From Luteibacter sp. UNC138MFCol5.1 (GTDB lineage: Bacteria; Pseudomonadota; Gammaproteobacteria; Xanthomonadales; Rhodanobacteraceae), in the NCBI RefSeq assembly GCF_900110505.1, contig NZ_FODZ01000006.1:1-64000 (forward strand): 64,000 nucleotides of DNA, written 5' to 3'. Shown piece by piece: positions 47,247 to 55,408 of this stretch (position 1 is its first letter; each line of letters opens with the position of its first letter). The position numbers and the translations under genes were made by a program. The notes under the pieces are model-generated. The model was not told where the DNA came from, did not search any database, and worked only from the letters and a program-made list of their open reading frames with translations.

Positions 47247-48038
47247 TCACGCACCCTCGCGCTTCACCCGCACCCACAGCGCTTCCTGCGCTTCAAGCGA
47301 ATACGACGACAGCTCACGCCCTTCCGATGCCGCGATCGCCTCCATCGCGCGGAAGCGACGCTCGAACTTCGCATTGGCGCCGCGCAGCGCGCGCGATACG
47401 TCCACCTTCGCATGCCGCGCGAGATTCGCCGCGACGAACAGTACGTCGCCGATCTCGTCCGCGAGGCGCTCCTCGTCGGCACCATGATCGAACTCGTGGC
47501 GCACTTCCTCGATTTCTTCGGCGATCTTGTCGAGCACCGGCCGGTGGTCCGGCCAGTCGAAGCCGACGTTGGCCGCGCGCTTCTGCAGCTTCACCGCGCG
47601 CTGCCATTCCGGCAGGCCGCGCGAGATACCGGCCAGGGCGCTGGTATCTTCGCCGCCCTTCGCGGCGCGCTCCTCGGCTTTCAGGCGATCCCAGTCGCGT
47701 GAACGCGCCGCGTCGCTCTCGTGCGTGACGTCGCCGAACACGTGCGGATGGCGCCGCTCCATCTTGTCGCAGATCGCGGCCACGACGTCGCCGAACGCGA
47801 AATCGCCGGCCTCTTCCGCCATGCGCGCGTGGAACACCACCTGCAGCAGCAGGTCGCCGAGCTCGTCGCGCAGGTCGTGCATGTCGCCGCGATCGATGGC
47901 GTCGGCGACTTCATACGCTTCCTCGATCGTGTAGGGCGCGATGGTGGCGAAGGACTGGCGAACGTCCCACGGGCATCCGTTCACCGGATCGCGCAGACGG
48001 GCCATGATGGCGATCAGTTCCTCGACGTGTCGCGTCAC
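47247..48038 (-). CDS. mazG: nucleoside triphosphate pyrophosphohydrolase MazG
   Basis: A 263-residue MazG with two alpha-helical NTP-PPase domains. The first has CPWDVRQSF, TIEEAYEVADAI and DELGDLLLQVVFHARMAEE (ExxE...ExxD metal ligands). The second has DKIAEEIEEVRHEF and RLADEIGDVLFVAANLARH. It removes non-canonical or excess NTPs. The start is GTG overlapping the cysQ stop (GTGA). Last gene of a five-gene coupled series. Confidence 0.9.
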   Translation of the reverse strand: MTRHVEELIAIMARLRDPVNGCPWDVRQSFATIAPYTIEEAYEVADAIDRGDMHDLRDELGDLLLQVVFHARMAEEAGDFAFGDVVAAICDKMERRHPHVFGDVTHESDAARSRDWDRLKAEERAAKGGEDTSALAGISRGLPEWQRAVKLQKRAANVGFDWPDHRPVLDKIAEEIEEVRHEFDHGADEERLADEIGDVLFVAANLARHAKVDVSRALRGANAKFERRFRAMEAIAASEGRELSSYSLEAQEALWVRVKREGA

Positions 48039-48853
48039 GCGTCGTCCTCGGGATCGATGAGTCGCGCGGCCCAGTCCACGGTCGTATCGCCGCAGGCGAT
48101 GAATTCCGGATTGATGAGCGAATCGCGCGTGTTGTAACGGAACGGACGCCCCGCGAGATCCAGCACCGCGCCGCCGGCTTCTTCCAGCACGCACTGCGCC
48201 GCCGCGGTGTCCCATTCGGACGTCGCGCCGAGGCGCAGGTAGATGTCGGCGTCGCCGCGGGCGATCACGCAGAATTTCAGCGACGAGCCCAGCGCGAAGG
48301 TTTCATGCTCGCCGAGACGGTCGAGCAGCGCCATCGTGCGACCCGTACCGTAGGAACGGCTTCCGGTCACCATCAGCAGGCCGTCGGCACGTCGCGTGGC
48401 GAGGCGCTCGCGCCGCCCTTCCGGCATGCGCTGGCGCCAGGCGCCCGCGCCACGCGTGGCGGCGTACAGATCACCGGTGACGGGCGCGAGCACCACGCCG
48501 AGCACGCTGCGGTGATCCTCGACGAGCGAGATGTTCACGGTGAACTCCCCGTTGCGCTTGACGAACTCGCGCGTGCCGTCGAGGGGATCCACCAGCCAGT
48601 GCCGTCGCCACGTGCGGCGCTCGGACCACGGCGCCGCGAGGGCTTCCTCGGAAATCACGGGAATGCCCGGCGCCAGGGCGTGCAGGCCTTCCTCGATGAC
48701 CCGCTGGGCGGCGAGATCGGCGGCGGTGACCGGCGAATCGTCCTCCTTGCAGATCACCTCGAACTCCTGCGCGTAGACGGCGAGGATCGCGTCGGCCGCG
48801 CGGCGCGCGATCGCGCAGACGGGATCGAGCCACTGGTCGAGCGGCACGCTCAC
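48035..48853 (-). CDS. cysQ: 3'(2'),5'-bisphosphate nucleotidase CysQ
   Basis: A 272-residue IMPase-superfamily phosphatase. Metal motifs are VISEEALAAPW near residue 68 and LVDPLDGTREFVKRNGEFTV near 88, followed by the C-terminal SEWDTAAAQCVLEEAGGAVLD. The REFVKRNGEFTVNIS sequence is typical of CysQ, which removes 3' phosphate from PAP in sulfur assimilation. Its 4-nt overlaps with nudE and mazG point to cotranscription in a nucleotide-housecleaning group. Confidence 0.9.
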   Translation of the reverse strand: MSVPLDQWLDPVCAIARRAADAILAVYAQEFEVICKEDDSPVTAADLAAQRVIEEGLHALAPGIPVISEEALAAPWSERRTWRRHWLVDPLDGTREFVKRNGEFTVNISLVEDHRSVLGVVLAPVTGDLYAATRGAGAWRQRMPEGRRERLATRRADGLLMVTGSRSYGTGRTMALLDRLGEHETFALGSSLKFCVIARGDADIYLRLGATSEWDTAAAQCVLEEAGGAVLDLAGRPFRYNTRDSLINPEFIACGDTTVDWAARLIDPEDDA

Positions 48854-49407
48854 GCGGGGCGGTAGCGGCCGGCGAGATACTCGCGAGCCATGAACAGCGC
48901 CGCGATGGAGCGGCCTTCCGTGACGTCGTCGCGGGCGATCAGTTCATGCAGGTTGTCGATGCGCCAGGGCACCACTTCGAGCTCTTCCGGCTCGTCGCCC
49001 TGTAGCCGCTCCGGATAGAGATCCTCGGCCAGCACGACGTGTGCGAGATGGGTCATGTACGAGGGCGACATCGACAGCGTGCCGAGGATCTTCAGCTTGC
49101 GCGCGCCGTAGCCGACTTCTTCCTTCAGTTCGCGATCCGCGCCCTGCTCGGCCGTCTCGTCGCGGTCGAGGCGGCCTTTCGGCACGCCCAGCTCGTAGCG
49201 ATCGACACCCACGCCGTATTCGCGCACCAGCAACACCGTTTCCGGGTCGCGCATCGCGACGATCAGCACCGCGCCGAACCCGCTGCCCTTCAGCCGCTGG
49301 TACGTGCGGCGCTCGCCGTTCGAGAACTCCAGGTCCACCTCTTCGGCCTTGCGGAGGGCACTGTCGGGCGCGTCGCGCGTCGCGAGGATCGTCGGTCGTT
49401 TGTTCAT
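48850..49407 (-). CDS. nudE: ADP compounds hydrolase NudE (Nudix)
   Basis: A 185-residue Nudix hydrolase. The Nudix box is GRLDRDETAEQGADRELKEE plus VGY, near residues 75-97 (GX5EX7REUXEEXGU complete). The N-terminal VDLEFSNGERRTYQRL and the MSPSYMTHLAHVVLAEDLYP segment fit NudE, which acts on ADP-ribose, NADH and Ap3A. Placement next to cysQ is the normal nudE-cysQ order. Overlaps both neighbours by 4 nt. Confidence 0.9.
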   Translation of the reverse strand: MNKRPTILATRDAPDSALRKAEEVDLEFSNGERRTYQRLKGSGFGAVLIVAMRDPETVLLVREYGVGVDRYELGVPKGRLDRDETAEQGADRELKEEVGYGARKLKILGTLSMSPSYMTHLAHVVLAEDLYPERLQGDEPEELEVVPWRIDNLHELIARDDVTEGRSIAALFMAREYLAGRYRPA

Positions 49408-50192
49408 CGGTCGATTGTAGCGCCGGTCAGCCTCGCGAGCGCTTCCGCGTGGATGGCCGGGGTTCCGGCGAGCACGCTGCGCGATTCGAGGGTCAGTGCC
49501 CCGCCGTGGATATCGGTGAAGACGCCGCCCGCCTCGCGCACGATGACCGCGAGCGCCGCCACGTCGAGGATGCTCACGTCGGATTCCACCACGAGGTCGA
49601 GGCCGCCGCGCGCCAGCAGGTGGTAGTGGCAGAAATCGCCGTAACCGCGAATGCGGTTGCTGTCGCGGATCATGGCGCCGAGCGCGTTCCAGCGCGCGTC
49701 GCCGGTCAGCGTTTTCACATTGCCGGTGGAGATGGACGCGTCGCGCATCGCCGCCGTGGAGGCCACCTGGACGCGTTCGCCGTCGAAGTAGGCGCCGCGC
49801 CCCCGCACGGCCCACATGCGTTCACCGTAGACCGGCGCCGACGACACGCCGAGCACGAGCTCGCCGCGATGCATCAGCGCGATCTGCGTGGAGAAGAACG
49901 GCGTCCTGCGCACGAAGCTCTTGGTGCCGTCGAGCGGATCGACCAGCCACAGGTACTCGCGCGAGGTATCGTCCGCGCCGTACTCCTCGCCGTAGATGCC
50001 CGCCTCGGGCAGAGCGGCGGAGAGGATGCCGCGGATCGCGAGCTCGGCTTCGCGGTCCGCGACGGTCACGGGCGTGTCGTCGCCCTTGACGATCACGTCC
50101 ACGCCGGCGCGCCAGTAATGCAGGATGATCTCCGCGGCCGCACCGGCCGCGTCGCGCGCGGCGCCCAGCGCCTTGTCGAGAATGTCGGTCAT
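49404..50192 (-). CDS. IMPase-superfamily phosphatase (HisN-like histidinol-phosphatase)
   Basis: A 262-residue inositol-monophosphatase fold enzyme. Metal-site motifs are YGEEYGADD near residue 68 and LVDPLDGTKSFVRRTPFFST near 83, then the LDVAALAVIVREAGGV helix near 215. The sequence after the PLDGTKSF box resembles HisN-type histidinol-phosphate phosphatases more than CysQ. But other substrates of the family remain possible, and no his gene is nearby. Overlaps nudE and gspN by 4 nt. Confidence 0.8.
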   Translation of the reverse strand: MTDILDKALGAARDAAGAAAEIILHYWRAGVDVIVKGDDTPVTVADREAELAIRGILSAALPEAGIYGEEYGADDTSREYLWLVDPLDGTKSFVRRTPFFSTQIALMHRGELVLGVSSAPVYGERMWAVRGRGAYFDGERVQVASTAAMRDASISTGNVKTLTGDARWNALGAMIRDSNRIRGYGDFCHYHLLARGGLDLVVESDVSILDVAALAVIVREAGGVFTDIHGGALTLESRSVLAGTPAIHAEALARLTGATIDR

Positions 50193-50962
50193 GGCTCGAT
50201 CCGGGGCGCGAGGCCCGCCTTGCGTTGCAGGTTGACGGAACCGTCCCGGGCCACGGGGCCGAAACGGGCGATCAGGCGCGTCAGCGCGCTGTCGGACACG
50301 CGGGGGACGAGCTTTCCTTCCATCCGCCAGCCGAGGGGCGACGCGGCGAGCACCGCGTCCACGGCCAGCGAGCCGGAGCCATCGTCGCCCACGGTGGCGC
50401 GCATGACGCCCGAGGCGACGTTCGCCTTCAGGGCGATGCCGCCGAGCGTCACGTCCCCTTCGGGCGTGCGCACGGAGGCCTTGCGCCACGCGACGTCCGC
50501 GTCCAGCGCGACGGGCCAGTTGCCCTGCAGCTCGGCGCGGGGAACGCGCCCCTCGACGACACCCGCGGGCACCGTGCCGGCCGGCAACATGGCGCCGGCC
50601 ACCGCCGCCGCGTCGAGGCGGAAATCGACGGCGGACCATGTCACGACGTCCGGTCCGGTGCGGTCGAGGTGGCCGTCGAACCGGCCGGCGCGGCCGTCCA
50701 GGTGAAGATCGAGGTGGATGCGGCCCAGGATCGCGTCACGCCCGAGACGCCAGGTCGCGGCACCGAGTTCCCGCCCGTCGGCCGTGGCCACGCGACCCGC
50801 GCGGCCGTCCCACAGCGTGCCGGAGAGGTCGCCCAGCACCAGGCCCGGCGCCTTGCGCGCCAGCAGCGGCACCGCGATCCCGGCCGGCAGGAACCAGTAG
50901 AAGACACCCGCGGCGGCCACGAGGAGCACGACGATCGCGGCGAACCAACGAAACCCTCTCAA
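50189..50962 (-). CDS. type II secretion protein N-like (GspN family)
   Basis: A 257-residue protein with one N-terminal membrane anchor (FAAIVVLLVAAAGVFYWFL) and a periplasmic, beta-rich domain (ATWRLGRDAILGRIHLDL, VVEGRVPRAELQGNWPVALD, the LGDLSGTLWDGRAGRV motif). These fit PF01203 GspN. GspN is an accessory part of type II secretion, but no other gsp gene is in the window; it heads a metabolic operon instead. Its use outside T2S is unknown. Confidence 0.75.
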   Translation of the reverse strand: MRGFRWFAAIVVLLVAAAGVFYWFLPAGIAVPLLARKAPGLVLGDLSGTLWDGRAGRVATADGRELGAATWRLGRDAILGRIHLDLHLDGRAGRFDGHLDRTGPDVVTWSAVDFRLDAAAVAGAMLPAGTVPAGVVEGRVPRAELQGNWPVALDADVAWRKASVRTPEGDVTLGGIALKANVASGVMRATVGDDGSGSLAVDAVLAASPLGWRMEGKLVPRVSDSALTRLIARFGPVARDGSVNLQRKAGLAPRIEP

Positions 50963-51018
50963 ACCATCACCTCACCTCTCGACTTGAGCACGGAAGAACG
51001 CGGGGCGATCATGGGCGG

Positions 51019-52389
51019 ATGACCGATGCCCTTTTCACGTCCCCGGCGAGCGACGCCTTCGTCGCCCGCGACCTCTCCGTCCTCTGGCACCCGTGCACCC
51101 AGATGCACGACCACGAAACCCTGCCCATGGTACCCGTCGTGCGCGGCGAAGGGGCGTGGCTGGTGGGCGCCGACGGCAAGCGCTACCTCGACGCCGTGAG
51201 CTCGTGGTGGACGAACCTCTTCGGCCACGCCGAACCCCGGATCGGCGCGGCGCTCAAGGACCAGCTCGACCGCCTGGAGCACGTGATCTTCGCGGGGTTC
51301 ACCCACGAGCCCGCCGTCGAACTCGCCGAGGAACTCGTGCGCATCACGCCTCCCGGCCTCGAGCGCGTGTTCCTCGCCGACAACGGCTCCGCGGCCATCG
51401 AGGTCGCGCTGAAGATGAGCTTCCATTACTGGCTCAATCGCGGCCATGGCGAGAAGACACGCTTCATCGCGCTCACGGGCAGCTACCACGGCGAGACGCT
51501 GGGCGCGCTCTCCGTCAGCGACGTGGCGCTCTACCGCAAGACCTACGCTCCGCTGCTCCTCACGCCGGAACTCGCGCCCTCGCCGGACACGTACGAAGGC
51601 GAACCCGGCGAATCGCCGAGCGAGATCGCCGCGCGGCGCCTCGGCGAGATGCGCGCGATCCTGGAAAAGCACGCACACGAGACCTGCGCCGTCATCGTCG
51701 AGCCGCTGGTGCAGTGCGCGGGCGGGATGCGCATGTACGACGCGTCGTATCTCACCGGCCTGCGCGCGCTCTGCGACGAGTTCGGCGTGCACTTCATCGC
51801 CGACGAGATCGCCGTGGGCTTCGGCCGCACGGGCACCCTGTTCGCGTGCGAGCAGGCCGGCGTCTCGCCCGACTTCATGTGCCTGTCGAAGGGGCTCACG
51901 GGCGGATTCCTCCCGCTCTCGGCGGTCCTGACGACGCAGGATGTCTACCAGGCCTTCTACGCCGAATACGCGGCCGGCAAGGCATTCCTGCACTCGCACA
52001 GCTACACCGGCAACCCGCTCGCGTGCCGCGCGGCGACGGCGACGCTGAAGATCTTTCGCGACGACCCCGTGCTGGAGCGCAACCGCGCGCTCGCCGCGCA
52101 CATGGCCGCGCGCATCGCGCCGCTGGCGGATCATCCGCACGTCGGCGACGTGCGCCAGACGGGCATGATCGCCGCCATCGAGCTCGTCGCCGACAAGGCC
52201 GCGCGCACGCCGTTCCCCGCCGCCGACCGGCGCGGTCTTCGCGTCTACCGCCACGGTCTCGAGCACGGCGCGCTGCTACGTCCGCTCGGCAACATCGTCT
52301 ATTTCATGCCGCCTTACGTCGTCACGGAGGACGAGATCGACTTCATGGTCGATACGGCGATCGCGGGCATCGCGAAAGCGGTGGCCTAG
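51019..52389 (+). CDS. bioA: adenosylmethionine-8-amino-7-oxononanoate aminotransferase BioA
   Basis: A 456-residue class III aminotransferase in biotin synthesis. It has DLSVLWHPCTQMHDHE near its start and YLDAVSSWWTNLFGHAEPRI, both BioA hallmarks. PLP contacts are LTGSYHGETLGALSVSD and FIADEIAVGFGRTG, and the PLP lysine is in MCLSKGLTGGFLPLSAVL. The start MTDALFTSP is close to the family N-terminus. No other bio gene is in the window. It is divergent from gspN by 56 nt. Confidence 0.95.
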   Translation: MTDALFTSPASDAFVARDLSVLWHPCTQMHDHETLPMVPVVRGEGAWLVGADGKRYLDAVSSWWTNLFGHAEPRIGAALKDQLDRLEHVIFAGFTHEPAVELAEELVRITPPGLERVFLADNGSAAIEVALKMSFHYWLNRGHGEKTRFIALTGSYHGETLGALSVSDVALYRKTYAPLLLTPELAPSPDTYEGEPGESPSEIAARRLGEMRAILEKHAHETCAVIVEPLVQCAGGMRMYDASYLTGLRALCDEFGVHFIADEIAVGFGRTGTLFACEQAGVSPDFMCLSKGLTGGFLPLSAVLTTQDVYQAFYAEYAAGKAFLHSHSYTGNPLACRAATATLKIFRDDPVLERNRALAAHMAARIAPLADHPHVGDVRQTGMIAAIELVADKAARTPFPAADRRGLRVYRHGLEHGALLRPLGNIVYFMPPYVVTEDEIDFMVDTAIAGIAKAVA

Positions 52390-53012
52390 AGTCGGGAGAG
52401 ACCGACGGGTAGCGTGCCGAGGCGCGCCATCTCGCCCTCGTCGAACTGGCCGGGGTCGGCGAGGTAATCCAGCGCGAAGGCGTGCGCGTCGGCGCCCCAG
52501 AACAGCTCCTCGCCGATCGCGAGCGTCGGCACGCCGAACACCTGCTGGCGCGTCGCGTGTTCGAAATTGACCTGGAGCGCCGCCTTCACCTCGGGTGTCG
52601 AAAGCGCCCCGCGCACATCGTCGATGCCGAGCGACGCCGCGAGGGGTGCGATCGCCTCCGGCGTGTCGGCGGCGCGGCCATGCGCCCAGATCCAGTCGAA
52701 GATCGCGCCGACGGCCCCGATGGTGGTACCCGCCGCGATCGCGAGGCGCAGGGCCGGCAGCGGGTTGAAGGGATGGGTCGGCGGAAACGTCAGCGGCATG
52801 CCCGCCTGCCGGGCACGCCAGTGCGCGTAGCGGTACGTGAACTCGCGCTTGCGCGGGATTTCGGCGGGGCCCCGGTGGTCCATCTGCTTCAGCAGCGCGC
52901 CGAAGAGGATCGGACGCAGCGATACCTCGCGCGTCGCGGCCAGCTCGCGGACCGACGGCCATTGCAGCCACGCGAACGGCGATACGAAATCGAAGTACCA
53001 GACGATCGGCAT
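52386..53012 (-). CDS. DsbA-fold 2-hydroxychromene-2-carboxylate isomerase family protein
   Basis: A 208-residue thioredoxin-fold protein of the HCCA isomerase/GST kappa group. It opens MPIVWYFDFVSPFAWLQW, with the Ser of FVSPFAW in place of the CxxC cysteine, and ends with RQQVFGVPTLAIGEELFWG. Such enzymes are glutathione-dependent in naphthalene catabolism, but many homologues have no known role. No catabolic genes are near. The start 53012 follows GGAGTCCCCC; a start four codons upstream is possible. The stop overlaps bioA by 4 nt at the 3' ends (convergent). Confidence 0.8.
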   Translation of the reverse strand: MPIVWYFDFVSPFAWLQWPSVRELAATREVSLRPILFGALLKQMDHRGPAEIPRKREFTYRYAHWRARQAGMPLTFPPTHPFNPLPALRLAIAAGTTIGAVGAIFDWIWAHGRAADTPEAIAPLAASLGIDDVRGALSTPEVKAALQVNFEHATRQQVFGVPTLAIGEELFWGADAHAFALDYLADPGQFDEGEMARLGTLPVGLSRL

Positions 53013-53096
53013 GGGGGACTCCATCAGGCGTACCGCCCGACGATAACGGCCGCGGTCGCTGGCTACAATGCACGTTCCGTGACAGAAGGTTCCGCC

Positions 53097-53831
53097 ATGC
53101 GCACCATCCGCATCCACGTCGACGCACCGCTCGCGAGCGGCGCGGACATCACCCTGCCCGCCCAGGCCGGCGAGCACGTCGCACGCGTGCTGCGGCTGGA
53201 AGCGGGCGCGCCGGTGGTGCTTTTCTCCGGACACGACGGCATGGAATACGACGCCACGCTCGCCAGCGTCGGCAAGCGCGAGGTCGTGGCTTCGGTCGGC
53301 GTGGGTCGTGAAGTGACGAACGAGTCGCCCCTTCGCCTCACGCTCGCACAGGGCGTGGCGCGCGGCGAGAAGATGGATCTCATCGTGCAGAAGGCGACGG
53401 AGCTGGGCATCGCCCGGATCGTGCCTATCGTCACCGAGCGCTCGGAAGTGAAGCTCGACGCGGCGCGCGCGGAGAAACGCCTGATCCACTGGCGCGCCGT
53501 GGCCGCCAGCGCGTGCGAGCAGTCGGGACGCGCGACGGTACCGGTGGTGGAGCCCGCGATCCCGCTGGCGACGTGGCTCAAATCACTCGACGAGGGCGGC
53601 CCGATGCGCCTCGCCCTCCTGCCGGAAGGCACGACGCGACCGTCGAAACTCGGAACCGTGGACGCCGCCATCCTCGCCATCGGCCCGGAAGGCGGTTTCG
53701 GCGAGCGCGACCGCTCGGCACTCGACGCGTCCGGGTTCACTGGTTTGCGACTCGGACCACGCATCCTGCGCACCGAAACGGCCGGACTCGCGGCGATCGC
53801 GGCGCTACAGGCGATCTACGGCGATATCTGA
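53097..53831 (+). CDS. rsmE: 16S rRNA m3U1498 methyltransferase RsmE
   Basis: A 244-residue SPOUT-class methyltransferase. The N-terminal PUA-like domain has GEHVARVLRLEAGAPVVLF, and the C-terminal knot has AILAIGPEGGFGERDRSALD and LGPRILRTETAGLAAIAALQ. The AGAAGG ribosome site supports this ATG. It makes m3U in 16S rRNA. It is followed within 5 nt by a palindrome likely acting as terminator. Confidence 0.95.
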   Translation: MRTIRIHVDAPLASGADITLPAQAGEHVARVLRLEAGAPVVLFSGHDGMEYDATLASVGKREVVASVGVGREVTNESPLRLTLAQGVARGEKMDLIVQKATELGIARIVPIVTERSEVKLDAARAEKRLIHWRAVAASACEQSGRATVPVVEPAIPLATWLKSLDEGGPMRLALLPEGTTRPSKLGTVDAAILAIGPEGGFGERDRSALDASGFTGLRLGPRILRTETAGLAAIAALQAIYGDI

Positions 53832-53835
53832 CTCG

Positions 53836-53920
53836 CTACCGAAGGGTGGGAGCCGATCGTATCGGCGACGGGGTGCTCGCGCGGGGATCGCCGATGCGAT
53901 CGGCTCCCACCCTTCGGTAG
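53836..53920. repeat. near-perfect 34-nt inverted REP pair
   Basis: The left arm (53836-53869) starts CTACCGAAGGGTGGGAGCCG and the right arm (53887-53920) ends CGGCTCCCACCCTTCGGTAG. The loop is short (GGGTGCTCGCGCGG). The arms differ only at scattered bases. The core GCCGATCG-ATCGGCGA is the word used in the 56-bp repeats at 32334-32501. It exactly fills the gap between convergent rsmE and the aldo/keto reductase and probably stops both transcripts. Confidence 0.9.
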
Positions 53921-53930
53921 GCAGGGCAGC

Positions 53931-54896
53931 TCAGAGCGCCGCGGCGATACGCGCCATCACCGCGTCGTCCAGCAGCGGCACGGCATCCAGCGCCTTGAGG
54001 TTTTCCTCGAGCTGGGCGGTGCGGCTCGCGCCGAGGATCACCGTGGAGACGTGCGGATTCTTCAGGCACCACGCGAGTGCGAGGCGGGCAAGGGGGATGC
54101 CGAGGTCGGCGGCGATAGGCGCCAGCACCCGCACGGCCTTCAGGCGCGCGCCATCGTTTTCGAGCAACGCGTCGCGCAGCCACGCGTAATCCGGATGACC
54201 CAGCCGCGAATCGTCTGGCACGCCATCGTTGTACTTGCCGGTGAGCAGGCCCGAGGCCAGCGGCGACCAGATCGTGGTGCCCATGCCATAGGTTTCGTAC
54301 AGGGACGCGTATTCGCGCTCGACGCGTTCGCGGTGCAGCAGGTTGTACTGCGGCTGCTCCATCGACGGCGCGATCAGGTTGCGCTGGCGCGCGACGCGGT
54401 GGGCTTCCTCGATCTGCTCGGCCGACCACTCGCTCGTGCCCCAGTACATCACCTTGCCCTGGCGCACGAGCGCGTCCATCGCCAGCACGGTCTCTTCGAC
54501 CGGCGTCTCCGGATCCGCGCGATGACAGAAATACATGTCGAGGTAATCGACACGCAGTCGCTGCAACGCCTGATGGCAGGCGTCGAACACATGCTTGCGC
54601 GACAGCCCCCGCTGCGTGGGCTTCGGGTCGGTCGTCGCGCCGAAGTACACCTTGCTGGAAACGCTGTAAGCGTCGCGCGGCAGTCGCAGGTCGGCGATCA
54701 CGTCGCCCATCAGCCGCTCGGCGTCGCCGGCGTTGTACGTCTCGGCGTTGTCGAAGAAGTTCACGCCATGGTCGTACGCCAGCGCGATCAGCTCGCGCGC
54801 CTCCGAGCGGCCCACCTGCCGACCGAACGTCACCCAGGCACCGTAGGACAGCGCGGAGACCTTGAGGCCGGTCGAACCGAGACGGCGGTATTCCAT
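53931..54896 (-). CDS. aldo/keto reductase (Kv-beta/YghZ-like)
   Basis: A 321-residue TIM-barrel NADPH reductase. Catalytic tetrad members seen are FFDNAETYNAGDAERLMG (Asp, Tyr), VSSKVYFG (Lys) and MYFCHRADPETP (His). The NADPH end is STVILGASRTAQLEENL. GTSEWSAEQIEEAH and YNLLHRERVE are typical of the Kv-beta-like subgroup. Substrates are broad carbonyls and not known here. It starts 11 nt after pgpA and might be read with that operon. Confidence 0.9.
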   Translation of the reverse strand: MEYRRLGSTGLKVSALSYGAWVTFGRQVGRSEARELIALAYDHGVNFFDNAETYNAGDAERLMGDVIADLRLPRDAYSVSSKVYFGATTDPKPTQRGLSRKHVFDACHQALQRLRVDYLDMYFCHRADPETPVEETVLAMDALVRQGKVMYWGTSEWSAEQIEEAHRVARQRNLIAPSMEQPQYNLLHRERVEREYASLYETYGMGTTIWSPLASGLLTGKYNDGVPDDSRLGHPDYAWLRDALLENDGARLKAVRVLAPIAADLGIPLARLALAWCLKNPHVSTVILGASRTAQLEENLKALDAVPLLDDAVMARIAAAL

Positions 54897-54907
54897 GGCG
54901 GAAACTC

Positions 54908-55408
54908 CTAGGCGATGAAGTGGAGGATCAGGAACAGGACGACGGCGGCGAAGACGCCCGCGATGAGATCGTCGAGCATCACGCCGAAGCCGCCCTTCAC
55001 GCGACGGTCGAACCAGCCGATCGGCCACGGCTTCCAGACGTCGAACAGGCGGAACAGCGCGAACCCGAGAACGATCGACCACCAGGGACCGTGCAACGCC
55101 GGCATCAGGGCGATCCACTGGCCGACGAATTCGTCCCAGACGAGGCTGCGGTGATCCGCGACGCCGAGGATCCGGCCCGCCGCGTCGCACGCCGCGACGC
55201 CGATGACGAAGGCGACGACGATCACGCCCAGCCAGGCGATGACGGTGAGATCGCGCAGGAAGAGCCACGGCAGGATCGCGGCGAGGGAACCGAACGTGCC
55301 CTGCGCCTTCGGCGTCAGACCCGATCCGAATCCCGTGGCGAGCCAGCCCGCGGGCGTCGCGAGCAGGCGGCGCCGATCCGCCGGATCGAGGACGTATTTC
55401 GTGCTCAT
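54908..55408 (-). CDS. pgpA: phosphatidylglycerophosphatase A
   Basis: A 166-residue PgpA membrane phosphatase. Conserved TPAGWLATGFGSGLTPKAQG then FGSLAAILPW near residues 18-50, plus FLDE-like VWDEFVGQWIALMP, and at the end KGGFGVMLDDLIAGVFAAVV. It converts PGP to phosphatidylglycerol. Overlap with thiL stop (ATGA). Conserved order nusB-thiL-pgpA is preserved. Confidence 0.95.
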   Translation of the reverse strand: MSTKYVLDPADRRRLLATPAGWLATGFGSGLTPKAQGTFGSLAAILPWLFLRDLTVIAWLGVIVVAFVIGVAACDAAGRILGVADHRSLVWDEFVGQWIALMPALHGPWWSIVLGFALFRLFDVWKPWPIGWFDRRVKGGFGVMLDDLIAGVFAAVVLFLILHFIA

